Positions 21,183 through 32,178 of a stretch of 64,000 bases of DNA are shown here, piece after piece. A program made the translations under genes and the position numbers. Below the pieces are notes generated by a model, which had not been told where the DNA came from, made no database searches, and was given only the letters and a program-made list of their open reading frames with translations. The number at the start of each line of letters is the position of its first letter. Within the stretch, counting starts at the first letter, position 1. The DNA comes from Peltaster fructicola (Eukaryota > Ascomycota > Dothideomycetes), in NCBI GenBank assembly GCA_001592805.2, contig CP051141.1, positions 2,294,001-2,358,000 on the forward strand, written 5' to 3'.

Positions 21183-23933
21183 TCATCGGAAGCGATCAAT
21201 ACCGAAATGCTCAATGCCATCTCGGCCAGCCCATCGGGCAAGGCCATACCTAGGAACGCCAGAAACACCAGTGCCACCAATGGCGCGCTGTCTCGCATTA
21301 CCAAATCCACGGAGCGAGTCAGCGAGGCTTAGCATGCTGTTGCCGGCCTCAGGAATGGCGCTGACTCGAGGGCGAGATTCGACCTTGGCTCCCGGCTGAA
21401 CGCTGAGGAGTCTCGTCACAAGGTCGACTTTGCTGACTGGCCCGTGGAATGCGAAGTCGTCAAGAATCTTGCTGTTGCGCACAAGCGCCATGATGTCCGA
21501 GAATGTCTGGACATGGTTGCCCTGCCGGGGGTAATGCAGGGCGAGGTTTCGCTCAACACGAGTGAGCGGAAGGATAAGGAAGTAGGATAGAGCGTAGACA
21601 GTGACGAAGACTGTCAGAGCGTAGAAGCCGGTCGTGTGAGCGTAGATGCGAACGGCTTGTGTTGGGACGTCGAATTGTGCCCAGAAGACTCCACCAGCCA
21701 GTATGGGTATGGTTGCTGCAACAAGAGTGTTGAGACTGACCAAGGCCACCCGCCAATGTCCGTTGGCAGCTGCGGCAGCCGAGACATGCACAGGGAAGTC
21801 TGCTGGGTATGAGAGAAGGAGGTTGCGCTCTGCAAGTTCTCCATCTTCTCGTAGCATGCTCATGACAGGCGCAAATCGTCTGAAAGCATAGTCGATATTG
21901 AGCCAGAACAGCAGGCAGAGCATTGCCAAGATTGCAGGAATGAACGAGAAGAGGAAGTTGTCGGCCCCAAACCCGAGATCACCCACAATGACTGGCAAGT
22001 TTGGCGCAAAGCCCTTGAACACCGAAGTCGATGGCAGGTATGACACGATCAGGAAGGCTAGCAGTAGCACGAATGCAATGATAGCCCAGAGCAAGGTCGA
22101 GGTGATGCGTAGAAACCACGGGTAGGAGACTGCCGAGCTTGCGTGATCCTCGTCCTCGTTACCCAGCATACGGTCCTTGGAATGTCTCCAGCGGTTGGCT
22201 TCGAGATCAGTGTCGGCACTGTCGCGGACGGCGTGCTTCTCTCGGATCTTGCCAGCCTCAACACCGTATCTTCTTGGCTCAGCATTGGCATGTCCGTAAG
22301 CATGGAAGGCATCATTTGGTCTGTTTGATGTCCTCCAGAAACCCAAACGTGCTGTTTCGTGGCCGGGAAGCGAATTGGCATCCAGTGCATTTGACCTCTC
22401 AAGCATGACCATAACATCAGCCAGGCTTCGTGGGTCCCACCTTAGACCAGTCTCGTTGATGCGTGCCAGGTAGACCATGAGCACGACCACAGCAACTATC
22501 AAGATGATGTATAGTATGATTGTAGCCCAGGCGACTCCTTGGACAGTATTCCAGCGCCAGTTGCCATCTGCGCCTGATCCGACAAAGTAGACATTGAAAG
22601 CTGAGGACAATAGGGGTATCGTGAAGAGTTGGAGCCAGGCTGCAAGCATGAAAAATCCAATAACTGGAAGTCGGGCTTGGAAGTATCTTAGCTTTGGCAG
22701 GAGAAGGTCGTTGATGTAGATGGGAAGGTTGACTCCAGCAGTGCGAGCAGCTGGTGTCGCCGAGGACATCGCAAGAAAGGGTGCAATCCGTGCAACTGCA
22801 ACTTGGATCTGGAAAAGCCAAAGCAGCAGGATCATGCCCAGGAGGATCGGGAGGTATTGGAAGACGAAATATCGGTTGTCGCCAATTGTGCCGTAGTTCC
22901 AAAGACCGTTATACTTGAGCGAGTATATTGCGGCCAGCAGCAGCAGCGCAAGGTACACAACCAAGAGCACCAGAAACATAACAAGTCGAGATGTTCGGAG
23001 TATGCCGGGTACGAAGTGTAGAGGTCGAACAGGCGATGCAGCGAGTGGCAGAAAGACATCTGCCTCTTTGGCGGCTGGCCCAGCAGAAGCATAACTGACT
23101 GATGCTGGTCTGTTTGGGTTTCGTGGTGGAACCTCAGCTGCTGCTTGGAAGCCAGGCGCAGGCATAGCTCGTGCAGTCTGAATTGTGGGTGTAGGTGCAA
23201 CAGCTCGAGACACTGGCACGGAGGGTGCAGGTGCAGCTCGTGCTGTTCGTATTTGAGGAGCTGGTGCAGCAGAAGCGCTTGAAAATCTCTTTGCCTGGTT
23301 GTACTCAGACGTTGGTCCCAGGTATGCTCTGCTCCCTCGTACTTCTTCATCTCTTGTCAATTGATCGAGCGCGAAATGGATGAACGGCGTGTCGTCCACA
23401 TCTGGTGTCGGTGCGTTGTGTCCGCGAGCCATATCCATGGCGACGGAGCTTCGTGCTCCAGCGGACGAGATCATACTTTCAGGTCCCTCAATCACTGTGC
23501 TTGGTACAGGCTTCCTCTTGAGGGCACCGTCGCGCTGATACGTCGGACTACCAGACGGGCGCGGTGTCTCGTTGTCTAAGCTGTGTCTCCGTTGCCCTTG
23601 TCCTTTCAGTGCGGTTTGAGGCTCGTTCGTTGCTGCGCCAAGGTTATCTCCTGATTGAAGTGGTGTTCGATATCGTGAGGGCGGTGTCTGGAATCGTTGG
23701 ATGGTATGTTGTGATCGATCATTGGCGGGTATTATTCTCGAATCGCCTGAGCTGAGGGAATAGTAACTCTCGCTGGCAGTGATCGATTGTTCTGATTGGG
23801 ATCGGTGTAGGATACTAGGTTTTGATACTGTCGTGAGGTCAGTGGTTGGTCAGTCAGAGCTGCAATGTTGTTTACCATTAGTTTCTCTGAGCTGTAGTGG
23901 ATGCTCGTTGTTTGGGCTCAAGGTAGAGGACAT
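21183..23933 (-). CDS. DUF3433 multi-span membrane protein
   Basis: Exons 23876-23933 and 21183-23827 (48-nt intron) give 900 residues. The start is MSSTLSPNNEHPLQLRETN; the intron removes an out-of-frame stretch and keeps a Ser/Pro-rich cytosolic N-terminus of about 300 residues. Two similar membrane modules follow, each opening with a strong span (LVMFLVLLVVYLALLLLAAI and LWAIIAFVLLLAFLIVSYLP) and then a second span leading into a variant of IQVAVARIAPFLAM or NIDYAFRRFAPVMSM. This duplicated layout is that of the fungal DUF3433 family, of unknown function. It converges on ERG27 with about 220 bases between stops. Confidence 0.85.
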
Positions 23934-24522
23934 TGGAGTGATGGTACAGTGAGATTAGAGATACAATGCAACAAATGACAATGCTGAATGCAAGAAGTGG
24001 AATGCATCATGCAGGTTAAATTGTTGATTGTTCACTACTGCACAACACAGATCTGGAGGCTGGAGTGGCTGGTGGTGGTGAAGTTGAAAGGCTGGAGAGC
24101 ACGGAATGACCAAAATGCTTGATTTTTGACCCGCATGAACGGCCAAGCGGCATTGCGTGTACCTACCTGTAATTAGAGATGCAGCTCTCGATGTGCGCCC
24201 GTCGTGACAGCTCCTTGCGCCGCTTGGTGTATCTGTAGATAGCTACAAGAACAGCTCGAACCTTGGTGGAGGCTCGAATAGTGGGAGGTCGGGAAGCTGG
24301 CCAGTGCGCTGCAGTGTCAAGATAGACTTTGGCTAGCGCCATATCATCCGGTCTAATGTACGTCACACACATGTCGTGCAGAAGATTCATGTTTGCCTTC
24401 CTTCACCACATCAGCATTGATTACCTGCTGGCCTTCGTCAACGCGTCAATCACGAGCTACCTCCTCAGCCGCAACACTGTAGTATGACTGACGGACCATC
24501 ACGATGAGTTCGCCCATCAGCC
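23934..24522. promoter_or_regulatory. Shared upstream region of two divergent genes
   Basis: A 590-base interval between the DUF3433 gene and the F-box gene. No coding frame is supported; the 75-codon minus-strand frame at 24163-24390 lacks any recognisable feature. Confidence 0.4.
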
Positions 24523-25912
24523 ATGGCTTTAGACCAGCAACGAAACTGGGATATCTCTATGGCTGAGAATCTAGAAAGGATCCAGTTGAATGCAAAACGA
24601 GACCGAGAGAAGACTCAAGCACGACTTCGAACTGAAGAACAGCCTCTTGTTCCTCCCTTTGTGCCACGGCCATTCCAAGGTCCACCCATCTATCTTCCCG
24701 ATGAGATTTTGACGCAGATCTTAAGCTTCGTCGTGCAGCACAACGATTCACAGAAGACACTGGCAGCATGCTGTCTTCTTTCACACCAGTGGTACAATGT
24801 AGCAGTACCATATCTATACGAGAGTCCTAGGCTGTATGGCAAGAACTTCGACCCTTTCGCAAGGACGATTTGCCCTTCAATCAACCTACATGTACGCAAG
24901 AGCCCGCTGTCCAGTCTAGTCCACAATCTAGATATGGGCGGACTTGTACATCAGGGTAGCAAAGTGTGACTGCAAGACTCCTGGGACGGACGAAAGCCAA
25001 CTTGAGAGCTTTAGGGCACCACAAGCATCGTTTGCTATCAACTGTTTGCCAGCCCTTGCTCGGTGCTCGAAGCTGAAGTTCCTGGATCTCTCACTCGTCT
25101 CGGAATCGCCGCCACTGCTGGATCTCCTCAAATCGGTATGTCATCTCGAAATGCTGGAGACTTTCCGATTACCACGATCAACAGGCTTCGGCTCGTATGA
25201 GGGAGTGGCTCCTATACGTTGGCCACCACAGCTGCAGGCAATCGTTCTCAGTGGTGGCATTGATGCTAGGTTCCTGGCTGGTGTGGCTTCATACCCTGAT
25301 ACTCTTCGCAGCATGACTATCGAGCACTGTCCTTTAGCCAAGAGCTATCTCGTCATCAACTTCATTGTCAACTCACTACGGAAGCTGCCTTTGTTGGATA
25401 CTCTTAAGATTTCGAACATGCCGCGCTTCAGTGCGTGTGCTCTGGACGATCTGCTGCACATTCTACCCAACATCAAGAGGCTGAGCGTCAGCGTGGATTA
25501 CATCTCGCCTGCATTCTTCGATGAAGGCAGTGGTCGACGATATGTGCTTGACGACGCACAGCAGGAGGATGAGTCTTCACTGCCCAGACAACTTCGACAC
25601 GACAAGCTGCATACTCTAGAACTCACCAACAGCAGCAACCCAAGCATTGAAGAGAAGATCACACCCATCGACGTACTGATCGCTGTGGACGATGACGTCC
25701 TGCCGGCGCTGCGTGTCGTACGAGTTGCTAAGAGCCTGCACTGGCGTAGTGGCGATACTATGCTGGATGTTGATGCCCTTACTGACGCTTTGCAATCACG
25801 AAATGCAGCTGACTGGGAGAATCGTGCTGGCGAGTACCAAACGATGCCTGTAGAACAGTGGAAGGCTACCAAACCTCTACAAGCAGCTGGTGTATGGTTC
25901 ATTGATGGCTGA
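24523..25912 (+). CDS. F-box protein with leucine-rich C-terminal region, frame interrupted
   Basis: The N-terminal frame carries an F-box (IYLPDEILTQILSFV, residues about 50-66, then CCLLSHQWYNVAVPYLYES). The C-terminal frame has leucine-rich steps (LKFLDLSLVSESPPLLDLL, LRKLPLLDTLKIS) and ends with AAGVWFIDG. F-box proteins select targets for SCF ubiquitin ligases. The two frames do not join directly: the first ends at a TGA at 24967-24969. A 43-nt intron (24964-25006) would give 448 residues, but it is very short and has no good branch site. The skipped stretch spells VTARLLGRTKANL in the third frame, which looks like retained coding sequence, so two one-base deletions are the better reading. 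Function class is sure; exact model is not. Confidence 0.75.
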
Positions 25913-26260
25913 CGAGCATATCGTTGCAGTAATTTTGGTATGTATCAGTAGCATAGCCTGTGCTCCACTCATCTCTGCTTTCTGGCATGTTTCACGAGCT
26001 CTTGAAGTGCCACTTGAACGAAGGAATTCACATGTTGCCTATTTACTTACCGGCTGTGTTACACGTGCCTTCCTGTTGTAACGCTTGTTACACGAACGTT
26101 TGTCTTGGCAGAGCTTTCAAAACAACGTCCACTTCCACACTTCGACTTTTCTTTACCACTATTCCCTTCTCACATCACTCTTCTCAACACGCCAGAAGGA
26201 CCACCCACCCCTTACATACCTCAACATTCTCGTCACAGGCACCGAGCTTCCAGAGCAATC
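25913..26260 (+). promoter_or_regulatory. Upstream region of the DED1-like helicase
   Basis: The last 130 bases are strongly pyrimidine-rich (ctt, ttctc blocks), as in leaders of highly expressed fungal genes. No other feature is seen. Confidence 0.4.
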
Positions 26261-28315
26261 ATGACTGACGCCTGGTCCACTGGCGTAGACGCCAACGGTC
26301 AGGCTTCACCGCAGAATCACGCTGACACTCGCACCTCAAGTGATGATGGAAATCATAGCGGCACACCAGCTGAAGCCGTCGATCCACAAGCTGGCAACGA
26401 AGAGTTCCGCCGAGTTGTCGAAGAACGTGGCTGGACAGCACCAGTAGCCTTCGATTACACCTCGTTCGAGCAAGCAGAGAACAACCAAGCCTGGCATGGC
26501 GAGGCCGCTCGATACGAATGGAACGAAGAGTTTGGAGATGTAGCTCCACGTGTTCCACAACTTGAAGCCATCCTCTATCAGGGCGACTTCCGTACCAAAG
26601 TCGGAAACAACTACGCAGCCCTCGAGCAATTCGAAGCGACTGTCGAAGGTCCAGAGCAGCTGGCTCCAGTCCGCGAGGTAAGCATGTGTTCGAGTCGTTC
26701 CAGAGGGATGCTAACAAATTTGCCAGTTCAAAGATGCCGCTCTACACCCAGTCATGCTTGAGAACCTTGAGCTATGTGGCTACACCCAACCAACTCCGAT
26801 TCAGTCTTACTGCATTCCATACGGCTTGACGGGACATGACATGGTCGCTGTCGCACAGACTGGTAGGCTTCTCAACGTACCTCACACCAAAGATTTCACT
26901 GACAGTTTCAGGCTCCGGAAAGACTGCAGCTTTCATGATTCCAGTCCTTTCGAAGCTCATGGGTCGTGCTGACCGTCTCTGTGCTCCTCGTCCTAACACA
27001 GCTTCGCCAGACTACAACCCACGTATCAATCGTGTGGTTGCAGAGCCACTGGTTGTGATCGTTGTCCCTACTCGCGAGCTTGCTATCCAAATCTTCGACG
27101 AAGCTCGCCGCCTGTGCTACCGCAGCAAACTTCGCCCAAGCGTCACCTATGGTGGTCTACCATACCCAAGCACACTCGAGGATCTTGGAAAGGGCTGTGA
27201 CATTCTCATCGCTACTCCAGGACGTCTCGTTGACCTCATGGACAAACCAAATATCTTGGCCATGCGTCGTGTCAAGTAAGTATCATGCGGAACATAGTTA
27301 CATGAATACTGACAGTCCCAGGTACACCATCATTGATGAAGCCGACGAGCTCCTTGAGAACGACTGGGAAGAGCAGCTACGCATGATCATGTCTGGCGGA
27401 GGTAGGTCATGTCATATATGCATTGCAGCGAGACACTGACAGATCCTAGATACCAACGTCGACGCTGACCACACCTTCATGCTGTTTTCAGCAACCTTCC
27501 CTCAGCGTGCTGTCGAACTGGCTCAGGAATACCTTGCCGAAGATTTCTTCAACATCAAGATCGGCAGAGCCGGATCCACCCACCGCAACATCCGCCAAGA
27601 CATCATCTGGGTCGACGGTAATCAGAAGCAGCAAGCTCTCTGGGATCTCCTCATGTCCATGGATCCATGCCGCACTTTGATCTTCTGCAATGCCCGCAAA
27701 GGTGTTGACCAGCTGGACGACTTCTTGTACAACCGCGGTCTGCCAACCACTTCTATCCACTCTCAGCGCAATCAGCGTGAGCGCGAGGATGCTCTGTAAG
27801 TCTAGGATCAGCTGCATCTTCACTGCATATACTGACTCAGCTCTAGTCGTTCTTTCCGCAATGGAACTTGCCCAATTCTCATTGCTACCGGAGTCTCCGC
27901 TCGTGGCTGGGATGTCGCAGACATTGCCCACATCATTAACTACGACCTTCCATCTACGAACTATGGCGGCATCGCTGAGTATGTCCACCGCATTGGACGT
28001 ACCGCTCGTATCGGCAACACTGGCATCGCCAGTTCGTTCTACAACGACAGAAACGAGGATATTGCTCCAGTATTGACTCAGGTCCTGCTTGAGTCTGGCT
28101 CTGAGATTCCAGACTTCCTCAAGCAGTACGTCCACGAGGATGGCAAGGCTCACTTCGAGGAGGATGGCGAGCAGGTTGATGGTGTCGATGACGCTTCTGT
28201 CACTGAGCACAGTGGCGACACTACTCCTGCCTGGGGCGCTACAACCAACGAGACAGAGGCTGGTCGCGATCGTAGCACCTCTCTGAGCGAGGCTTTCGAA
28301 GCTGTCGCCTTCTAG
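26261..28315 (+). CDS. DEAD-box RNA helicase, short DED1-like
   Basis: Six exons (26261-26677, 26727-26862, 26912-27275, 27322-27401, 27450-27795, 27847-28315) with introns of 46-51 nt give 464 residues. Helicase motifs in order: Q motif GYTQPTPIQ, motif I AQTGSGKT (rebuilt across intron 2), PTRELA, TPGRL, DEAD, SAT, then SARGWD and HRIGRTAR. The core is of the Ded1/DDX3 group that unwinds leaders during translation initiation. It is shorter than Ded1 (about 600 residues), lacks RGG/SRGG tails, and its motifs V and VI differ from the usual ARGLD and HRIGRTGR. The N-terminus is acidic. A second, fuller DED1 elsewhere is likely, making this a paralogue; that is inference. Confidence 0.88.
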
Positions 28316-28784
28316 AGAGCTTCAGCTGCACTCCATGGTACGCTATCGACTTGATAGTGGTACAGCAACATATCGACGATGTGAATCAGGTCGGGGAAAT
28401 GATTTCGTGAAGGACAACAGCACGAAGTACATACAATGATGTATCGTCAATGCGACATAAACATGCTTTGTCATACTTCCGCATTCGTTGAAGCTCACAG
28501 TATTATGGCATTACTCTGAACCCTCATCGCTGACCGTATGTAACGCTTCGCAGCAGACGAGGTAGGTAGTCTTCGATCACTTCCAATAATGTCGTCTCCG
28601 TCATACAGGAGGAGTAAGCACTCTTGCTTCTAGAAGGCTTCTAGCCGAAGACATGCTGTACGAGTCATGGGAGCATTATTCTCATGAATCAATGACACAG
28701 TGCCAGACCCTCGAGCGACAAGTGGCTTCACTACATTACTGTTGCGCAACTTCTTACAAGACCTTCTTCCACATCAAATTCACA
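28316..28784. other. Intergenic
   Basis: Nothing gene-like is seen; the right part should contain the SSS1 promoter. Confidence 0.4.
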
Positions 28785-29127
28785 ATGGATCAAGCAAAGG
28801 AGATCCTCGAAACCCCTCGCCAGTTCCTGCACGAGGGCAGGCAATTCATTGCTCGATGCTCAAAGCGTATGTCTCTCCATCTCATTTCGCCAGGACCCCA
28901 TACGAGCACAACTTATTGAATATACGATGCTAATGTGTATTCTCACAGCTGATCAGAAGGAATTCCTGCGCATCTCGCAAGCAGTCGGCATGGGATTTAT
29001 CGTTATGGGCGTCATCGGCTACTTTGTGAAGCTGAGTACGATGGCACAGCGAAGGACTGCGAGCAAGACAACTGACCTGAAGATAGTACACATCCCTGTG
29101 AACAACATCCTGGTCGGCGGCGCATGA
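28785..29127 (+). CDS. SSS1: Sec61 complex gamma subunit
   Basis: Exons 28785-28866, 28949-29035 and 29087-29127 encode 69 residues, the normal size. Splicing gives [20 protein letters not shown], one membrane span ([18 protein letters not shown]) and the conserved ending NNILVGGA. It is the small tail-anchored subunit that clamps the Sec61 protein-conducting channel in the ER membrane. Intron 1 (82 nt) has a TGCTAAT branch site. Intron 2 (51 nt) is a multiple of three and contains no stop, so its retention would insert 17 residues into the span's end. Confidence 0.95.
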
Positions 29128-29307
29128 TCTCTTCGTCCAGTACAATCAAATCACAATCCTGGTTCGGCGAGCAAGGCGTTGGAAGAGCATGTATGACATT
29201 ACACAGGATCGAACTATCACTCGCGCAGCAAGAGCAAGATTGTTTACGTGCATAGGATCGATCACCCTGCTCACATTGAGCAGACCGAGGCGACAGCGGT
29301 CTCTGTC

Positions 29308-29381
29308 AAAATCACAAGATCATAAGAGCCTCTTATGCACAGAGAAAGATCACAAGATCGCTAAGAGCCTTTTATATACAG
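29308..29381 (+). repeat. Two imperfect direct repeats of about 36 bp
   Basis: Both copies read atcacaagatc-taagagcc-ttat-cacag with small differences. They lie between SSS1 and the WD40 gene end, probably in a 3' region. Confidence 0.55.
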
Positions 29382-29443
29382 TGGATACCATACTCAAGGC
29401 AAATTACTCCTGACATATGCAGTCGTAAAGACGTCCCTCACAA

Positions 29444-31706
29444 TCATTCGTCCTCATCATCAGCATCCACGGCATATCCAAGATTGCGAAGTGTGGCAGC
29501 ACGTCGAGAGTTCCTAGACCTTGTGCTGCTAGCCCTGTAGAAGCTTTGCTCATGCTGTAACTGTGCTGTCACTCGAGCTCCCATCGGTGTGGCTCCCAGG
29601 CTGCGTTCCAGACTTGCCGAAGTAGATGGATCTTCGTCTACACCGACTTCATCGTTGTCCTCGATACCGTCGTTCCAGCTGTGGACCGTACACGTGCCAA
29701 GCTGATGGTCCCAGCCATTCCAGCTCGTAGCGGCGATGACGGGCGCAGATGGATGCCACGAGCAGTCTCGGACGATCGTCTTCCACGTACCAGTTCGGTG
29801 ACCATAATCCAGAGCTTCTGCGTACCTGTCGTCGCTGGCTGGACGACTATTCCTTGTGGCCCCTAGAACGTCAATGGTTGCCTTCTTCGTGCCGTCCATA
29901 TTCCAGACCCAGATCTTGCCGTCGTGAGAGCCTGAGTATACATAGCGTTGGTCTGTTGACAGTGCTGGAGAGAAATGGCAACGAATAAGAGTCTTGAGCA
30001 CACGATGACCTCTGAATGTGACCAGTGAGCAGTCGTGGGGATGTGGCTCATGCGTGCTCTGATCGTATGCAGCGAATCTATAGTCGAAGCATGTTGAAAA
30101 GTCCTGTTCAATATCAGCCTAATCATGAGTGACATCGGTATAACTCACCCTTGGATCAAGCTTCTCGCCGACGTCTGTAGAGATCATATGCCGCAGATCC
30201 CACAGCTTGCACGTCTGATCCTTGCCGTTTGAGATAACATAACGTCCATCACCTTTGCTGTCCACATAGGTCAACCCCTCAGTATGTCCTAGGAACATGC
30301 CTGCAGGGCGCATGCTACTAAGACTCCTACGGTCCCAGATCTTCAGTGTCGTATCGTCAGAACCAGAGTAGAGGATGTGCGGACTCATCTTGTCTCCGAA
30401 GCAGACAGCGTTGACGTCGTCTTGATGGCCAGGGATTCGTAGAATGCTTCGTTGGGCTTCGAGATCGTAGACATACACACTGTCGTTGCTTGTGCCTGCC
30501 ACGATCTCAGTGCCATCACCACTAAATCGTAAACTCCAAATGCCAAAGTGACCACTGTCTTCCACGCCACCACGGCGACTGTTCATATCACTAAAGTTGA
30601 GCATGGCCGGGTCAGAGGATTCTGAGGGATCTGTGCGTGCGAGACAGACCAGACTTCGGATAGAACTGTAGGCCAGTAGCTTGTTGTCTGGACTTAAGGT
30701 AGCATCTGTTATGGTCCACGAACCACCCCAGTAGTTGACGGTCTTGTAGTATTTCCAGTCGTAAGGGTTGGAAGTGTCGTACATCCGAACCTTGAAGTCT
30801 TGTCCACAGGCGAAGTAGAATGAGCCGTCCTCGCTGAACTGTCCTGAATAGCAGCGAGCATTGAGATTTATGATCATGTCCGCCTTTGAGCCTGGTATAA
30901 GCTCATGCGTGCTGAGGCTACTAAGCGCTCGTGTACGACCAAAGCCACCAGTGCCCAGCTCTCGATCCAGAAGTCTTTCTCGACAGTCGTTCTTCGCTTA
31001 TGCTCGACGCTTGGGTCGAATGGCTTGCCACAGGCGGTATGATCGCAGCGGTCATTCGTGCCGAACGCTCCGGAAGCCATGAGTTTCCTGCCTTCGTCGG
31101 ACGGAACTTTTGGCCATCTCTCGCCAACGAAGTTGCTACGTCGTGGTCGACGAGTCCGCCCATATCCCAGCCAGCTGCTGCTATAGTCATCGTCGTCATC
31201 ATCATCATCCTCCTCTTCTCCTTCCTCGTCCTCGGCTAGCGCAACATGCTCTGTACCCCCTCGTCTTGCTTGCGATCTAGTCGTGATACCACCACCTGCG
31301 GAGGGTCGGAATATACCGTGCAGTCCTGCTGATCGGAGCAGTTGGAAGATCTGCTGCTGTGTGACTTGAATCTATAAGCTTATGCTCAAGGTACAACTGG
31401 ATCTTGCTTACTTGTGATCGGTCGCTGAGTCGCCTGGGCGGGCTCATTGGTGCTCTCGCCTCGTGAGGCCTCACCTTCGCCCTCATCACCTTGCACTTCT
31501 ACGCCTGGAGCAGCATACAATGTGCCAGACTCAGCATCGAAGTACAGTGTAGTCCCCTCCTCGTCCTCCTCTCCATCCTCGTCGACATCCTCGTCTACCT
31601 GTGACATGTCCTCTGACTCTTCTGTTGCGAGCTGATAGTCAACGTCATCATCGCCACTGGATTCGGTAGGCAGCCAGTCTGCAGATGATTCCCGTTCTGA
31701 GGCCAT
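29444..31706 (-). CDS. WD40 protein of the DCAF11/LEC14B family, frame interrupted
   Basis: Exons: 31412-31706, 30149-31364 and 29444-30103, introns of 47 and 45 nt. The N-terminus is acidic, followed by TQQQIFQLLRSAGLHGIF, an Asp run and ERWPKVPSDEGRKLMASG. The WD40 propeller carries CYSGQFSEDGSFYFACG, ILRIPGHQDDVNAVCFGD, LYSGSDDTTLKIWD, CKLWDLR and VYSGSHDGKIWVWN. Relatives are substrate receptors of CUL4-DDB1 ubiquitin ligases. Near 30980-31000 the frame moves: upstream reads ..DPSVEHKR, while downstream the family-like ERLLDRELGTGGFGRTRA lies in another frame. No usable intron bridges it (best candidate 35 nt), so one missing base is the simplest reading; with it the protein is about 723 residues. 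Confidence 0.82.
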
Positions 31707-32178
31707 GACTCCCAATGGATGGTCCAGTGATTAGGAGACCCAGATGCTGTAGACTGCTTGTAAGATGCAGTATTGTCGTCAGCAAGACCTCGATGTCAAG
31801 AGTATATCGAAAGTACCGAGGCGGGAATGAGGTATCGATATGGCGATTACCTTAACTCCGAGAGAATGAATGTGCCATCACGCCACGAACATTGAAGAAA
31901 TCTCGAGCCTGAGGTCGTCCTATGCAGTCCCTGCGTGTCACACTTGGAACATGTTCGCGCAAGGAGCAGAGATGATGGTGGCCGAAGCTCATCTGGTTGT
32001 CCTACACCTGGGCGCGAAAGTATATCAGTGACGTACCCACTTTAGTCCGCCAACTCAAGCTGTCTACTACACGTCCGCTGTAACAAGCGACACCCTCTCC
32101 ATCAGCGACTGTGCTTCAGATCCGCCGTCGATGCAGTTCTTCGATGCTGTCTCCCAATCCTGAAGATGCCTCATCACA
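31707..32178. promoter_or_regulatory. Shared upstream region of two divergent genes
   Basis: Separates the WD40 gene and the NVJ2-like gene. No coding sequence or distinct motif is recognised. Confidence 0.4.

Noticed and set aside
24163-24390. 75-codon minus-strand frame between DUF3433 and F-box genes
   Set aside because: No recognisable protein and lies where both promoters are expected.
30980-31015. 35-nt intron in the DCAF11-like gene
   Set aside because: Shorter than any other intron in the window, weak donor GTGGCA and no branch site.
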